DNA of 64,000 bases from Nematostella vectensis (lineage: Eukaryota > Cnidaria > Anthozoa > Actiniaria > Edwardsiidae). This document shows, piece after piece, positions 34,801-39,506 of the stretch. The DNA lies in contig NC_064038.1 of the NCBI RefSeq assembly GCF_932526225.1, forward strand, positions 6,943,070-7,007,069, read 5' to 3'. The notes under the pieces are model-generated. The model was given only the letters and a program-made list of their open reading frames with translations. It ran no database searches and was not told the DNA's origin. Numbering within the stretch: position 1 is the first letter of the stretch; every line of letters starts with the position of its first letter. The position numbers and the translations under genes were made by a program.

Positions 34801-36881
34801 TCCGGATCCAAAGGGTTTACGACCGGCTCTCCACATACGGAGTTGTCTTGTCCGGACCATCTGTCCGGCTTCATCAGTGTTCTCGTAATTATATGACTGC
34901 ACACAAGGCCGAGATGTTCGCACACATCGAGAAGTTTGTCCTTGTTGTTGAGGTGAGGGGTGCCTTGTTACAAGCAAGCAAGGAAGCACGCACGCACGCA
35001 CACACGCAAGCAAACAAGCAATCATTCAGAAAAATAAGCAAACAAACGGTCAAGCAAGAAAACAAACAAGCAAACATGCATAAAACAAGGAAACAAACAG
35101 TCAAGAAAGCAAACAAACGAACAAGGAAACATGCATGAAACAGACAAACTAACAAACAAGCAAGTAAGAAAACAAACAAACAAGCAAGAAAACAAACAGG
35201 CAAGCAAGCAAAAAACAAACAAGCAATCATGCAAACAAACAAACAAATAAACAACCAATCAAGCAAACAAACAAGCAAACAGAAACAAAAAGTCAAGAAA
35301 GCAAACAAACGAACAAGGAAACATGCATGAAACAGACAAACTAACAAACAAGCAAGTAAGAAAACAAACAAACAAGCAAGAAAACAAACAGGCAAGCAAG
35401 CAAAAAAACAAACAAGCAATCATGCAAACAAACAAACAAATAAACAACCAATCAAGCAAACAAACAAGCAGACATACATGAAACCAGAAAACAAACAATC
35501 AAGCAAACAAACAGGCAAGCAAAGAATCAAACGGCCTGATAGACTGGCTAACTGATTGACGGACAGAAGGATGGCGGGGGCGTCAGACTTATTCTAACCG
35601 ATGGTTTGTTCATTATATTCTCTTAAAGGCAGAGGATTTCAACGAACTTGTGGAATTATCGACTGGCTTGTTTGATAAAGAGTCCGAAGTGTTCAAGCAA
35701 GTCATGATGTACACCCTAGCACTCATTGCTGTGCTGACGTCTTTTGCACTTCTCTGGGAGGTGTATCGCTTGGGTAAAAAGCGGAAATTTTCAGGTAAGT
35801 CGGGTTATCGGATCCAATGCAAGTTCTCAAGTTTCCCTTCGATATTCTGCAGTTTCCGACACGAGAAGCTCTTTTGGTTCGGGTTCCGTGGGTCCTCTGC
35901 AGGACTGTTCTACTCGTTTTGTGCCTACCTCATTACCAGTGTCCTCTCGGTATTAATCAAAGTGACTTGACAGACAGTGCTGAATAACGCATGCGCGTGT
36001 TCAGGCGAAAACAAACACAACAGTAGTGCTGAATCGTTCGAGTAAAGGTACGAAAGGCTGACTTCAATCGTTGTTTTGGCTTATTGTACTGGATTAAAAC
36101 CATACTGTACAAAGATGACAGATTTTTCTGATAATGAGGGAGTCATAAAGAATATTATGGCCTTGAGTTTGGTCTAGTTTTCTTAGCATTCGCCAAAATG
36201 TGACAGTTCACCGGCTCAGAAAGGCCGGTTTAACCACGCGGTACTGGAACTAGTCTTGCGTTTTTCAGCACTGGTGGATTTGACACGAATTTAATACCAA
36301 CCTCGTCCCCAGGGTCTTCTGGGTAATTTTCGATATGAGGGGTCAGTACGCTGCTCTTACAAGCTGCAATTTGATTGGGCAAAGGAACAATATCCGCACC
36401 TCGACACAAAGAACGAGAATAGAGATAAAAGAACTCCTTTGTAGAACAAAGATAATAGGAGACAAAGCAGCTGCGTGCTTACTCATATGAAGTCTGGCTG
36501 CTAGACGCAATATTGAGTATTACCCAGAAAGTATTACCCTGTGAACTTGGTGGCCACGGCAGCGCCCGTCGCACTATAACACTTCCATTTGGCTGCTGTT
36601 GTTTGTTCCTTATATTTAAAGCACGCGCATGCGCTAGTGTTAGCTCTGCCGCTGTACGCAGAGTTTCACATTGTTTTTTTTTTCTTACAGACTTCGACGC
36701 TCACCAAGCCAAAAGGAAAGAAATGGAGGTTGAAATTCGAGATTTCGTAAACGCCTTTTGCACCGAGCTTACTGTTAGTTTATCTGCTATGAAACAACAG
36801 CATTTGCGTGAACAGCTGGCCTTGGTACGCAATCAAGAGAAGTCTGTCGTGACCTACAACAACATGGAGTCATTCACATAA
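6591..36881 (+). CDS. FN3-repeat / K+-selective glutamate-receptor-like channel (5' partial)
   Basis: Assembled from 22 exons: 6591-6733, 8484-8774, 11169-11486, 12270-12587, 17005-17292, 18640-18951, 19909-20193, 20658-20887, 21215-21290, 22427-22729, 23408-23746, 27073-28152, 29138-29425, 30072-30377, 30729-30870, 31664-31997, 32759-32853, 33060-33216, 34432-34498, 34681-34952, 35629-35794, 36691-36881. Every junction is GT-AG with matching phase and the sum keeps frame to a TAA (about 1,999 aa). Residues ~48-1525 are twelve FN3 domains. Residues 1526-1999 are S1 half, TM1 (~1663-1684), pore loop with TTLGYGD (~1713-1719), TM2 (~1727-1755), S2 half, TM3 (~1906-1929) and a charged tail. From family knowledge, this order is that of GluR0 and AvGluR1, ligand-gated channels with a K+ filter. 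The FN3 array implies an extracellular adhesion or sensing role (inference). The ligand is unknown. The start codon and signal peptide are not in the window as read. Confidence 0.88.
6790..8345. repeat. 20-bp minisatellite in intron (about 75 copies)
   Basis: Units such as AGTAGGGACCATACTCCAAC and ATTAGGATCCATACTCCAAC alternate with CTACCCAAGC variants, forming 40- and 60-bp higher-order blocks. It starts about 60 bp after the donor at 6733. Confidence 0.93.
8484..8774 (+). CDS. FN3-1 exon
   Basis: Phase 1 at both ends, 97 codons. Shows the FN3 pattern: Pro-rich A strand, SILIQWTNL in strand B, LNGILQGFKISY in strand C, and a YTTHYIKFFVLTLEGQG F strand. The codon before the first (VPS) is completed by the G of the previous exon. 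Confidence 0.85.
8820..10235. repeat. 30-bp G-rich minisatellite, interrupted
   Basis: The unit GGTTAGATTGGGTGGGTTRA plus TAACTGGTCG repeats from 8820 to 9431 and again 9786-10235, separated by a small transposon. It starts 46 bp after the FN3-1 donor. It has several GGG runs per unit and a telomere-like GGGTTAG string. Confidence 0.93.
9432..9785. mobile_element. MITE (TIR CAGGCCCGTAC), copy 1
   Basis: 354 bp bounded by CAGGCCCGTAC and GTACGGGCC plus CTCTG, inserted in the 30-bp array. GATTG flanks both sides (9427-9431 and 9786-9790), a likely 5-bp target duplication. Copies of the same body are at 55912-56225 and about 59795-60045. No transposase. Confidence 0.75.
10540..11080. repeat. 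(ATC)n microsatellite
   Basis: Long runs of CAT/TCA trinucleotides with interruptions. All resulting Met-, His-, Ile- or Asp-rich ORFs are artefacts of the repeat. Confidence 0.97.
11169..11486 (+). CDS. FN3-2 exon
   Basis: Phase 1-1 exon of 106 codons beginning after TTATCCAG and ending at GGAG|GTAAG. It has CIKLKWKKPPG (strand B), YLISYWL (C) and VYSFKITAFTVDYGPFS (F-G). Confidence 0.88.
11487..12269. other. Intron without notable content
   Basis: Intron between FN3-2 and FN3-3. I see no array, element or exon in it. Confidence 0.5.
12270..12587 (+). CDS. FN3-3 exon
   Basis: Phase 1-1 exon, 106 codons, acceptor CTCCCCAG. It reads TCFITWEDVP (B), LLSYVVTYRL (C) and STYIVTVAGLTSSGYG (F). 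The donor TTTAG|GTAAGG leads directly into a 52-bp minisatellite. Confidence 0.9.
12615..14545. repeat. 52-bp minisatellite (about 36 copies)
   Basis: The unit includes CTGTCCTCATAGAGTGGAAC and CCCTTTAATAAGGACACCAT. A variant family has TTAAAGAAGGACACTATGG and ACACATAGAACAG. It begins about 28 bp after the FN3-3 donor. Two interleaved variants suggest higher-order structure. Confidence 0.95.
14600..16955 (+). mobile_element. CR1/Jockey-like LINE, 5'-truncated and decayed
   Basis: The left end carries the tail of an apurinic endonuclease (STDHKLISF) followed by a stop. The reverse transcriptase is spread over several frames (LGSIPALWKDANVTPVFKK, KAFDKVPHHLL, GVPQGSILGPLLFLVYAND). The main surviving ORF is 15768-16538. 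The catalytic YxDD box reads YAVD. The 3' end has an AT-rich UTR and a TAAACTAAACTAAA-type tail. It lies in an intron in the same direction as the host gene and is dead. Confidence 0.9.
15768..16538 (+). pseudogene. Reverse transcriptase fragment of the LINE
   Basis: 256 codons from the palm (GVPQGSILGPL) through the thumb region (YCTLVRPHLEYASCIW) typical of CR1/Jockey-type RT. The second metal-binding Asp pair is damaged (YAVD in place of YADD). Upstream RT blocks are in other frames. Confidence 0.9.
17005..17292 (+). CDS. FN3-4 exon
   Basis: Phase 1-1 exon, 96 codons, acceptor TTTTTTTTGTAG. It reads HSCLIGWGPVDE (B), GQILGYNITY (C) and TQYVFTVRAFNKYGLG (F). The LINE insertion ends about 55 bp upstream of this acceptor. 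Confidence 0.9.
17340..17570. repeat. Double foldback (two adjacent hairpins)
   Basis: CGACATGGGCGCGCGCAC near 17375 pairs with GTGCCCGCGCCCATGTCG at 17461-17478. Immediately after it, TTGGGAATAGCGCGTAGTCA (17480-17499) pairs with TGACTACGCGCTATTCCCAA (17549-17568). It starts about 50 bp after the FN3-4 donor. Confidence 0.7.
17571..18639. other. Intron remainder with poly-G run
   Basis: No exon or array is seen. A run of about 25 G (18190-18215) is the only marked feature. Confidence 0.45.
18640..18951 (+). CDS. FN3-5 exon
   Basis: Phase 1-1 exon, 104 codons, acceptor CTCACCCAG, donor GCTC|GTAAGT. FN3 core residues: CELEWSPV, MRGYAIRVY, YNISISAFTTEYGEFS. Confidence 0.9.
19025..19825. repeat. 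30-bp GAT-rich minisatellite (about 27 copies)
   Basis: The unit GATGATGACATTGATGACAA plus TGATGTTGAT repeats every 30 bp. Because 30 is a multiple of three, several frames stay open on both strands and give Asp- or Met-rich ORFs that are not genes. It begins about 75 bp after the FN3-5 donor. Confidence 0.95.
19909..20193 (+). CDS. FN3-6 exon
   Basis: Phase 1-1 exon, 95 codons, acceptor CTTTCACAG. It reads NISCQAIGSDSIRI (B), NGIIRGILVEVH (C) and NYTVRVAATTLFRGNFS (F). The usual Trp of strand B is replaced here. Confidence 0.87.
20658..20887 (+). CDS. FN3-7 exon, first half
   Basis: Phase 1 start (acceptor GCTTCTCAG), phase 0 end (GAG|GTAAGT). It encodes strands A-F up to TEYRIE. FN3-7 is one of the few domains of the array split by an intron. 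Confidence 0.88.
21215..21290 (+). CDS. FN3-7 exon, second half
   Basis: A 76-nt exon after TTTTTTTCAG. It completes strands F-G (VSAFTGGGYGPKS) and ends GGACCGCCTCCGC|GTATGT in phase 1. Confidence 0.87.
21651..22013. mobile_element. Two tandem MITE-like units with GGTTCTCAC ends
   Basis: Unit 1 (21651-21843) and unit 2 (21857-22013) each begin GGTTCTCACT and end AAGTGAGAAC(C). Both have the same GCGCAAGC-rich interior and a shared AATCAAGCAGTTGCG. Short, no coding capacity. Confidence 0.6.
22427..22729 (+). CDS. FN3-8 exon
   Basis: Phase 1-1 exon, 101 codons, acceptor CCATTCTAG. It reads SCAITWILDP (B), LDGYNIYWR (C) and TEYMIRVSLFNLGGQGNLS (F). It is mostly hidden by frame until the splice is placed. 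Its donor runs into an 83-bp minisatellite. Confidence 0.88.
22745..23170. repeat. 83-bp minisatellite (about 5 copies)
   Basis: Copies share TCCGATGGCGCGACGAACGA, ACGGCGTCGCGCATTTCTA and GGCCTATTATCAGAGGAT. The array starts about 30 bp after the FN3-8 donor. One copy is internally shortened. Confidence 0.85.
23408..23746 (+). CDS. FN3-9 exon with RRRR loop
   Basis: Phase 1-1 exon, 113 codons. FN3 core with NAIIISFGKIPS, GIVQYYRICVY and TEYVIQVHGHTIKDGVYS. The loop before YSKALTGL holds GTRRRREVA, a tetrabasic furin-type motif at 23599-23610. The domain is longer than its neighbours because of this loop. Confidence 0.9.
23747..24730. other. Intron segment without array
   Basis: It has a short local duplication (CATTTGTCAAGCTCA near 24110 and 24180, each followed by a CACTCGTAAGATACATTCAT block) but no exon or element that I can support. 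Confidence 0.45.
24734..27010. repeat. 20/50-bp minisatellite, 2.3 kb
   Basis: The basic unit TCGTGTCATATCTTACCCTG (20 bp) alternates with a 30-bp form preceded by TCGCACCTTG, giving a 50-bp higher-order unit. All three forward frames are open for more than 750 codons because no unit contains a stop in any frame. It ends about 60 bp before the FN3-10 acceptor. Confidence 0.96.
27073..28152 (+). CDS. FN3-10 exon with mucin-like insert
   Basis: One 1,080-nt exon (360 codons), phase 1-1. The N-terminal half of an FN3 domain (SLKLQWGEIPSG, LRAFNITYW) is followed by about 230 residues of an 8-residue Thr/Ser/Pro/Glu repeat. A tetrabasic site GRRRRSV (28005-28016) comes next, then the second half (YSWELTGLKIWTDYTVRI). 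The insert sits at the same loop as the RRRR of FN3-9. Such Ser/Thr/Pro tracts are usually O-glycosylated and extended. Confidence 0.9.
27290..27985 (+). repeat. 24-bp in-frame coding minisatellite
   Basis: About 29 copies of a 24-bp unit (core AGTGAGACACCCACTACAAC) encode TPTTTSSE-type octapeptides. All forward frames lack stops over most of the array. Variants interchange AAA/ACA/GAA and AGACC/TCT at fixed places, which suggests local unequal exchange. Confidence 0.93.
28153..28408. other. Intron spacer
   Basis: Nothing recognised between the FN3-10 donor and the inverted-repeat element that follows. Confidence 0.4.
28409..29060 (+). mobile_element. 650-bp interspersed element, copy A
   Basis: The reverse complement of this segment recurs at 40784-41400. 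Inside, a hairpin with CATGGAAAGTGC / GCACTTTCCATG ends (28423-28520) is followed by a second inverted pair, TATACATACTGAGAAAT (about 28540) and ATTTCTCAGTATGTGTATA (about 29036). It appears nested: two short inverted-repeat elements that move together. It ends about 80 bp before the FN3-11 acceptor. Confidence 0.75.
29138..29425 (+). CDS. FN3-11 exon
   Basis: Phase 1-1 exon, 96 codons. Of two close AGs, the upstream one (GTCCCAG) keeps frame and gives VPSSPPDDV. Core: SIIVRWKPVP, NGIIQGYRLRY, NYTIFMSAFTRSGEG. Donor TTTG|GTGAG. Confidence 0.88.
29426..30071. other. Intron, AT-rich, A17 run
   Basis: No exon or element recognised apart from a poly-A tract near 29909. Confidence 0.4.
30072..30377 (+). 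CDS. FN3-12 exon (membrane-proximal FN3)
   Basis: Phase 1-1 exon, 102 codons, acceptor ACCGAACAG. Core: VPVYWMPLDEP, LMGYRISWR, YEINVAGFTRGGDGPS. The donor GGAG|GTATTA is weaker than the others. It is the last FN3 before the channel module. Confidence 0.87.
30729..30870 (+). CDS. Channel exon 1: start of S1 half
   Basis: Phase 1 in (TATTCCAG), phase 2 out (TGCAG|GTCAG). It encodes FPPYVIATVG and GMIPEILDNL, which match the start of a glutamate-receptor S1 lobe (Pro-Pro-Tyr, then Gly-x-x-x-x-[DE]-[IL]-L). Two Cys pairs flank it (CRC, CC). Confidence 0.82.
30871..31663. other. Intron with ~60-bp loose tandem
   Basis: Between 31430 and 31640, CTTTGGTCGAAAAGTTGCCC-like segments recur four times at about 50-60 bp, ending 25 bp before the acceptor of the next exon. 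Confidence 0.55.
31664..31997 (+). CDS. Channel exon 2: rest of S1 and TM1
   Basis: Phase 2 in, phase 0 out. It reads ...PFIPLVESPGFAFLVKSPE, then a Trp and a hydrophobic run ending MIWVL (TM1). In iGluRs, S1 ends in the same way before M1. The Arg-containing ligand-binding block of iGluRs (P-L-T-x-x-x-x-R) is not recognisable; SRNELSF lies near that place. Confidence 0.87.
32018..32158. mobile_element. Small MITE with GTGGCCACC ends
   Basis: GTGGCCACCAATTGA at about 32018 is mirrored by TGGTGGCCAC at about 32146. About 140 bp, non-coding, in the intron just after the TM1 exon. Confidence 0.45.
32335..32690. repeat. ~23-bp minisatellite
   Basis: The unit AACATAGCGAAAAACACCGG plus GTA repeats with many variants. 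It lies in the intron between TM1 and the pore exon, about 340 bp after the donor. Confidence 0.88.
32759..32853 (+). CDS. Channel exon 3: pore helix to filter
   Basis: A 95-nt exon after GTGCTCAG encoding SGLWNGWWWAFITMTTL plus two bases of the filter Gly. The WWWA-x-x-TMTT string is the pore-helix signature of K+ channels. Confidence 0.93.
33060..33216 (+). CDS. Channel exon 4: GYGD filter and TM2
   Basis: Starts with the last base of the filter Gly, then YGDRVPKT. It is followed by TM2 (AIVWILVGLVIFGILNG) and SLTSAFTS, which sits where iGluRs carry SYTANLAAF and K+ channels have S6. Donor ACTAAG|GTGAAG. Confidence 0.93.
33217..33960. other. Intron with short internal duplication
   Basis: A piece of the TM2 exon region (CTTCACGTCTATTGTATTCAC) is echoed at about 33320 as CTTCATGTCTACATATTCAC plus CACCACT, so a diverged duplicate of an exon end lies 100 bp downstream. 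A C/G-rich interspersed fragment occupies about 33540-33710. Confidence 0.4.
33961..34102. mobile_element. MITE (TIR CAGGGGCGTAACCAGG), copy 1
   Basis: 142 bp starting CAGGGGCGTAACCAGG and ending CCTGACTACGCCGCTG. TCATA flanks both sides, a possible 5-bp target duplication. A longer relative is at 43029-43352. TIR style resembles hAT-related elements. No ORF. Confidence 0.7.
34432..34498 (+). CDS. Channel exon 5: start of S2 half
   Basis: A 67-nt exon, phase 0 in and 1 out, encoding VAALSNTPEYHFGVRMQAMVNT. The reading 'alignment of a probe segment then G-V-x' is typical after M3 in iGluR S2. Confidence 0.8.
34681..34952 (+). CDS. Channel exon 6: S2 core
   Basis: Phase 1 in, 0 out. It encodes VVQALTSSSVHGILIDAYEA and LSTYGVVLSGPSVRL. 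These match the S2 pattern 'G-x-[FI]-[VL]-x-D' and 'YG[IV]-x-L-x-x-x-S' of ligand-gated glutamate receptors. The exon runs straight into an (AAAC)-type array after GTGAGG. Confidence 0.87.
34960..35535. repeat. (AAAC/AAGC)n array with ~200-bp internal duplication
   Basis: Tetranucleotide-like AACAAGC sequence starting 8-30 bp after the donor at 34952. The block 35100-35275 is repeated almost exactly at 35302-35480, so slippage and a larger duplication have both acted. Confidence 0.9.
35629..35794 (+). CDS. Channel exon 7: end of S2 and TM3
   Basis: Encodes FDKESEVFKQ, then a hydrophobic helix (MMYTLALIAVLTSFALLW) followed by RLGKKRK, which by the positive-inside rule is cytoplasmic. It corresponds to iGluR M4. 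Confidence 0.9.
35971..36276. mobile_element. hAT-like MITE (TIR CAGTGCTGAA), copy 1
   Basis: About 306 bp between CAGACAGTGCTGAATAACGC and GCGTTTTTCAGCACTGG. The reverse complement of the body recurs at 50626-50955. It sits in the last intron of the channel gene. Confidence 0.7.
36691..36881 (+). CDS. Channel exon 8: cytoplasmic tail and stop
   Basis: Acceptor TTTTTTTTTCTTACAG, phase 1. Encodes 63 charged residues (AKRKEMEVEIRDF, MKQQHLREQLALV) with coiled-coil character, ending ESFT-TAA. No PDZ-ligand consensus is certain. No clear AATAAA lies within the next 1 kb. Confidence 0.87.
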
Positions 36882-38410
36882 ACCTTTTGAAACTATTCAT
36901 ATACTTCTGCACTTCTCTTTCTTACTTTCTTAGGGGTTAAAAGTGGTTACAGCTCTTTCGAGCATCAAATACTTTTACACGAAAGATAGAAATGCGCCGA
37001 GAGAAATATTTAAGCATACACTCTTTTTTATAAGAACGTCTTATTTTCAGTTGAGGCTGAGCCGTTCTTATTTTTGGAGCATTTTAAGGCTCTTATCGAT
37101 GTTCTTAAATTTCTGTTAACTGAAATCATACACACCAGCTGAGTAAAAACAGGAGCAGTTTCTTCATTTTAGAGCGATCACTCTGATGAAAAAAATATTT
37201 TGCTGCTATCTGAGCCTCGGCATGTTTTTAGCATATTCTTAAATTTTGGCGAAATCCCAGCCTAGACGTTCTTATAAAAAAAAGGTTTTTATAAAAGAGA
37301 GTAATGACTTCCCTCTTTTTATTCGAATCATACGGCGCAGTTCATAATGACATCGTAAACATGTTGATGTGTTACTAAATGAAAGCTAAAAAAAATGGTA
37401 GGTTTTGGTTTTGGAATTCTGCTCCCGGAATATGTTCGGTAGCCAAATTCACAACATCATAATTTGCGTCGCCTAAAAGAGCCCCAGCATGCTGTCCACT
37501 TATAAGCGCCTTGCATAAACGTGCTTTATTGCTGCATCCGATAAAGGGGAGGGGGGAGGCTGTTGGGGATAAGAGAAAAGAGGGAGGGTGTAGGGGAGAG
37601 AAGCAACGACAACAGATACCAAACTTGCCAAAACATTTTATCATTGAGACTTGATATATGGCTCTGTGAGGATTTGTACTGTCTGTACGTTGTAAAAAGG
37701 CAATTTTATCTAGGGATAAAACGAAATACCTTGCTTGGTACGTGGACAATTACGGTTTCTGCTATCGGAAGTGTTGGTTACTTTCTTATTCGCCTTTTTT
37801 CATAAGGAAGTGCTGTTTGTATTCATCGCTCTTTGCAAATGGTGAAAAGGAGAGAGAAAAACATCTTGGTTTACCTACGTGTTTTTGATGAAAAAAAAAA
37901 ACTAACAACAACCCAGCGGATAATCGGTGGTTAACAGCTTTCAGCAGGTAGCGCATAGATAAGTTTTGTTATTCAAGCTACTCCGGGCACTCGTAGATAA
38001 CAAACAGTTATAAAGAGATTTCAATTTATCAAAGCGCACATTGTGACGAAGTTCCAGTAAGGAACAATCTAACTACTAACTACTAATCTAGCTACTTCGT
38101 GCCTGGTCGAGCCGTAGCTTGTATGGTTTAGACTGTACCACTTAGTCTCGTAGAAATGTCTCGTGCGTAGATGAGACGTTTTGTCCAAGTTAGTCGGAGC
38201 ACTATCGTCGTCTCGTAGATAAAGGTGTGCCACTCAAACTCCTCCGACTACTCGTTACGTCACGGCGCCTGCATGATTAGGCGTTATCTGTCAAACAGAA
38301 TCAAAACGACAATAAAAAAGTTAGCATGGAAATATTGTATTAATGTTTGATTTATCTCAGATTGCATTTCGCCATAAGCTGCATTATGAATCACGACGAA
38401 ATAAAAATGC
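36882..38410. other. Intergenic region downstream of the channel gene
   Basis: About 37016-37290 is a MITE-like unit with TTTTATAAGAACGTC ends, related in inverted orientation to 43640-43950. The minus-strand ORF at 37375-37749 lacks supporting motifs. No further gene seen. Confidence 0.45.
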
Positions 38411-38439
38411 AAAAGATAAGGATGGGGGGGAGGAGGGTA

Positions 38440-38670
38440 GATAAGGTTGAAGAAAGGGGGGTTACGGATTTTGTGGAGGGTAGATAAGGATTTTGTGGAG
38501 GGTAGATAAGGATTTTGTGGAGGGTAGTAAGGATTTTGTGGAGGGTAGATAAGGATTTTGTGGAGGGTAGATAAGGATTTTGTGGAGGGTTGATAAGGAT
38601 TTTGTGGAGGGTAGATAAGGATTTTGTGGAGGGTTGATAAGGATTTTGTGGAGGGTAGATAAGGATTGGG
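38440..38670. repeat. 22-bp minisatellite (about 10 copies)
   Basis: Unit AAGGATTTTGTGGAGGGTAG plus AT, with TGAT and TAGT variants. Confidence 0.92.
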
Positions 38671-38859
38671 GGGGGGTGGGTTTGTTAGGTAGTTACGTAA
38701 TGTCAAAGCCCCTGAGAAAGACAGGGGCAAGGGAATACCTTATCTCATGTTCAAGCCCCTGGGGGGGGGGGGGGGGAGTTGCCAATAATAGTTACTGTAC
38801 CGTTACCGTGCCGTCATTACTTCTGAGTATGGGAGAGAAATTTTATATTACATTACAAT

Positions 38860-39150
38860 ACAAATTTCTTTATTTAAACAGGGTAACATTATAACCGTTT
38901 CAAGTTTCTAACTAATGGCCCTCAAAACACAAATTATCAGATTTTTCTTACCGTTTTATCAGATATGGTATCCCTGTGTCCACGAGCGAGTCCTTGAACA
39001 TCTCAGCGATTGCTGTCTTGATCATAACATCTTCTTTCGTTAATGCCCCCATCATCGCATCCTCTTTCGCTGCTGCCATCATCACCTCCATACTCACCAT
39101 GTCCCTATACTTACCCTTGCCATGGTTGTGTTTGTATTCTTATTTTGGCA
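38860..39150 (-). other. Possible minus-strand coding tail with AATAAA
   Basis: On the minus strand about 55 codons (ending DTGIPYLIKR-TAA near 38955) are open and helix-prone, with AATAAA near 38866. It could be a decayed terminal exon or simply part of the 3' UTR of the WAP gene upstream. Family not recognised. Confidence 0.25.
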
Positions 39151-39506
39151 GCTCTAAATATCCATGTTCCCAACCCGAGTTGCACCTTTATTCATCCATG
39201 AATAGAAGTACTAGGAGAGAGGGCATAACTGTTCTACTGAACAGAAGGATTTTGCTAGGATTTTCCATCAAACAATTGTTGGCTGGATGCAACAATTGTA
39301 AGAGTAATTTTTCCAGAGGCATAGGCGACATGTGAGGTAATTATTAATCCTTCGCATGCAGGCATTTACACGTGTTTTTCGTCACAAACCAAGAACCCCC
39401 GGTCCCAGGCCCAACTCGTGCAGCAAATGGCGAGGGCACGTGATTGGTTGACGGGGTAGGCAATGTTATCACGAAGTTAGATTACAGTGATGCATTATGG
39501 TTAGGG

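Noticed and set aside
6790..35535. CRISPR-like arrays
   Set aside because: The direct repeats have no unique spacers of uniform length and lie in introns of a eukaryotic gene; they are minisatellites.
37375..37749. Minus-strand 124-residue ORF
   Set aside because: No domain, splice or repeat evidence; composition changes along it.
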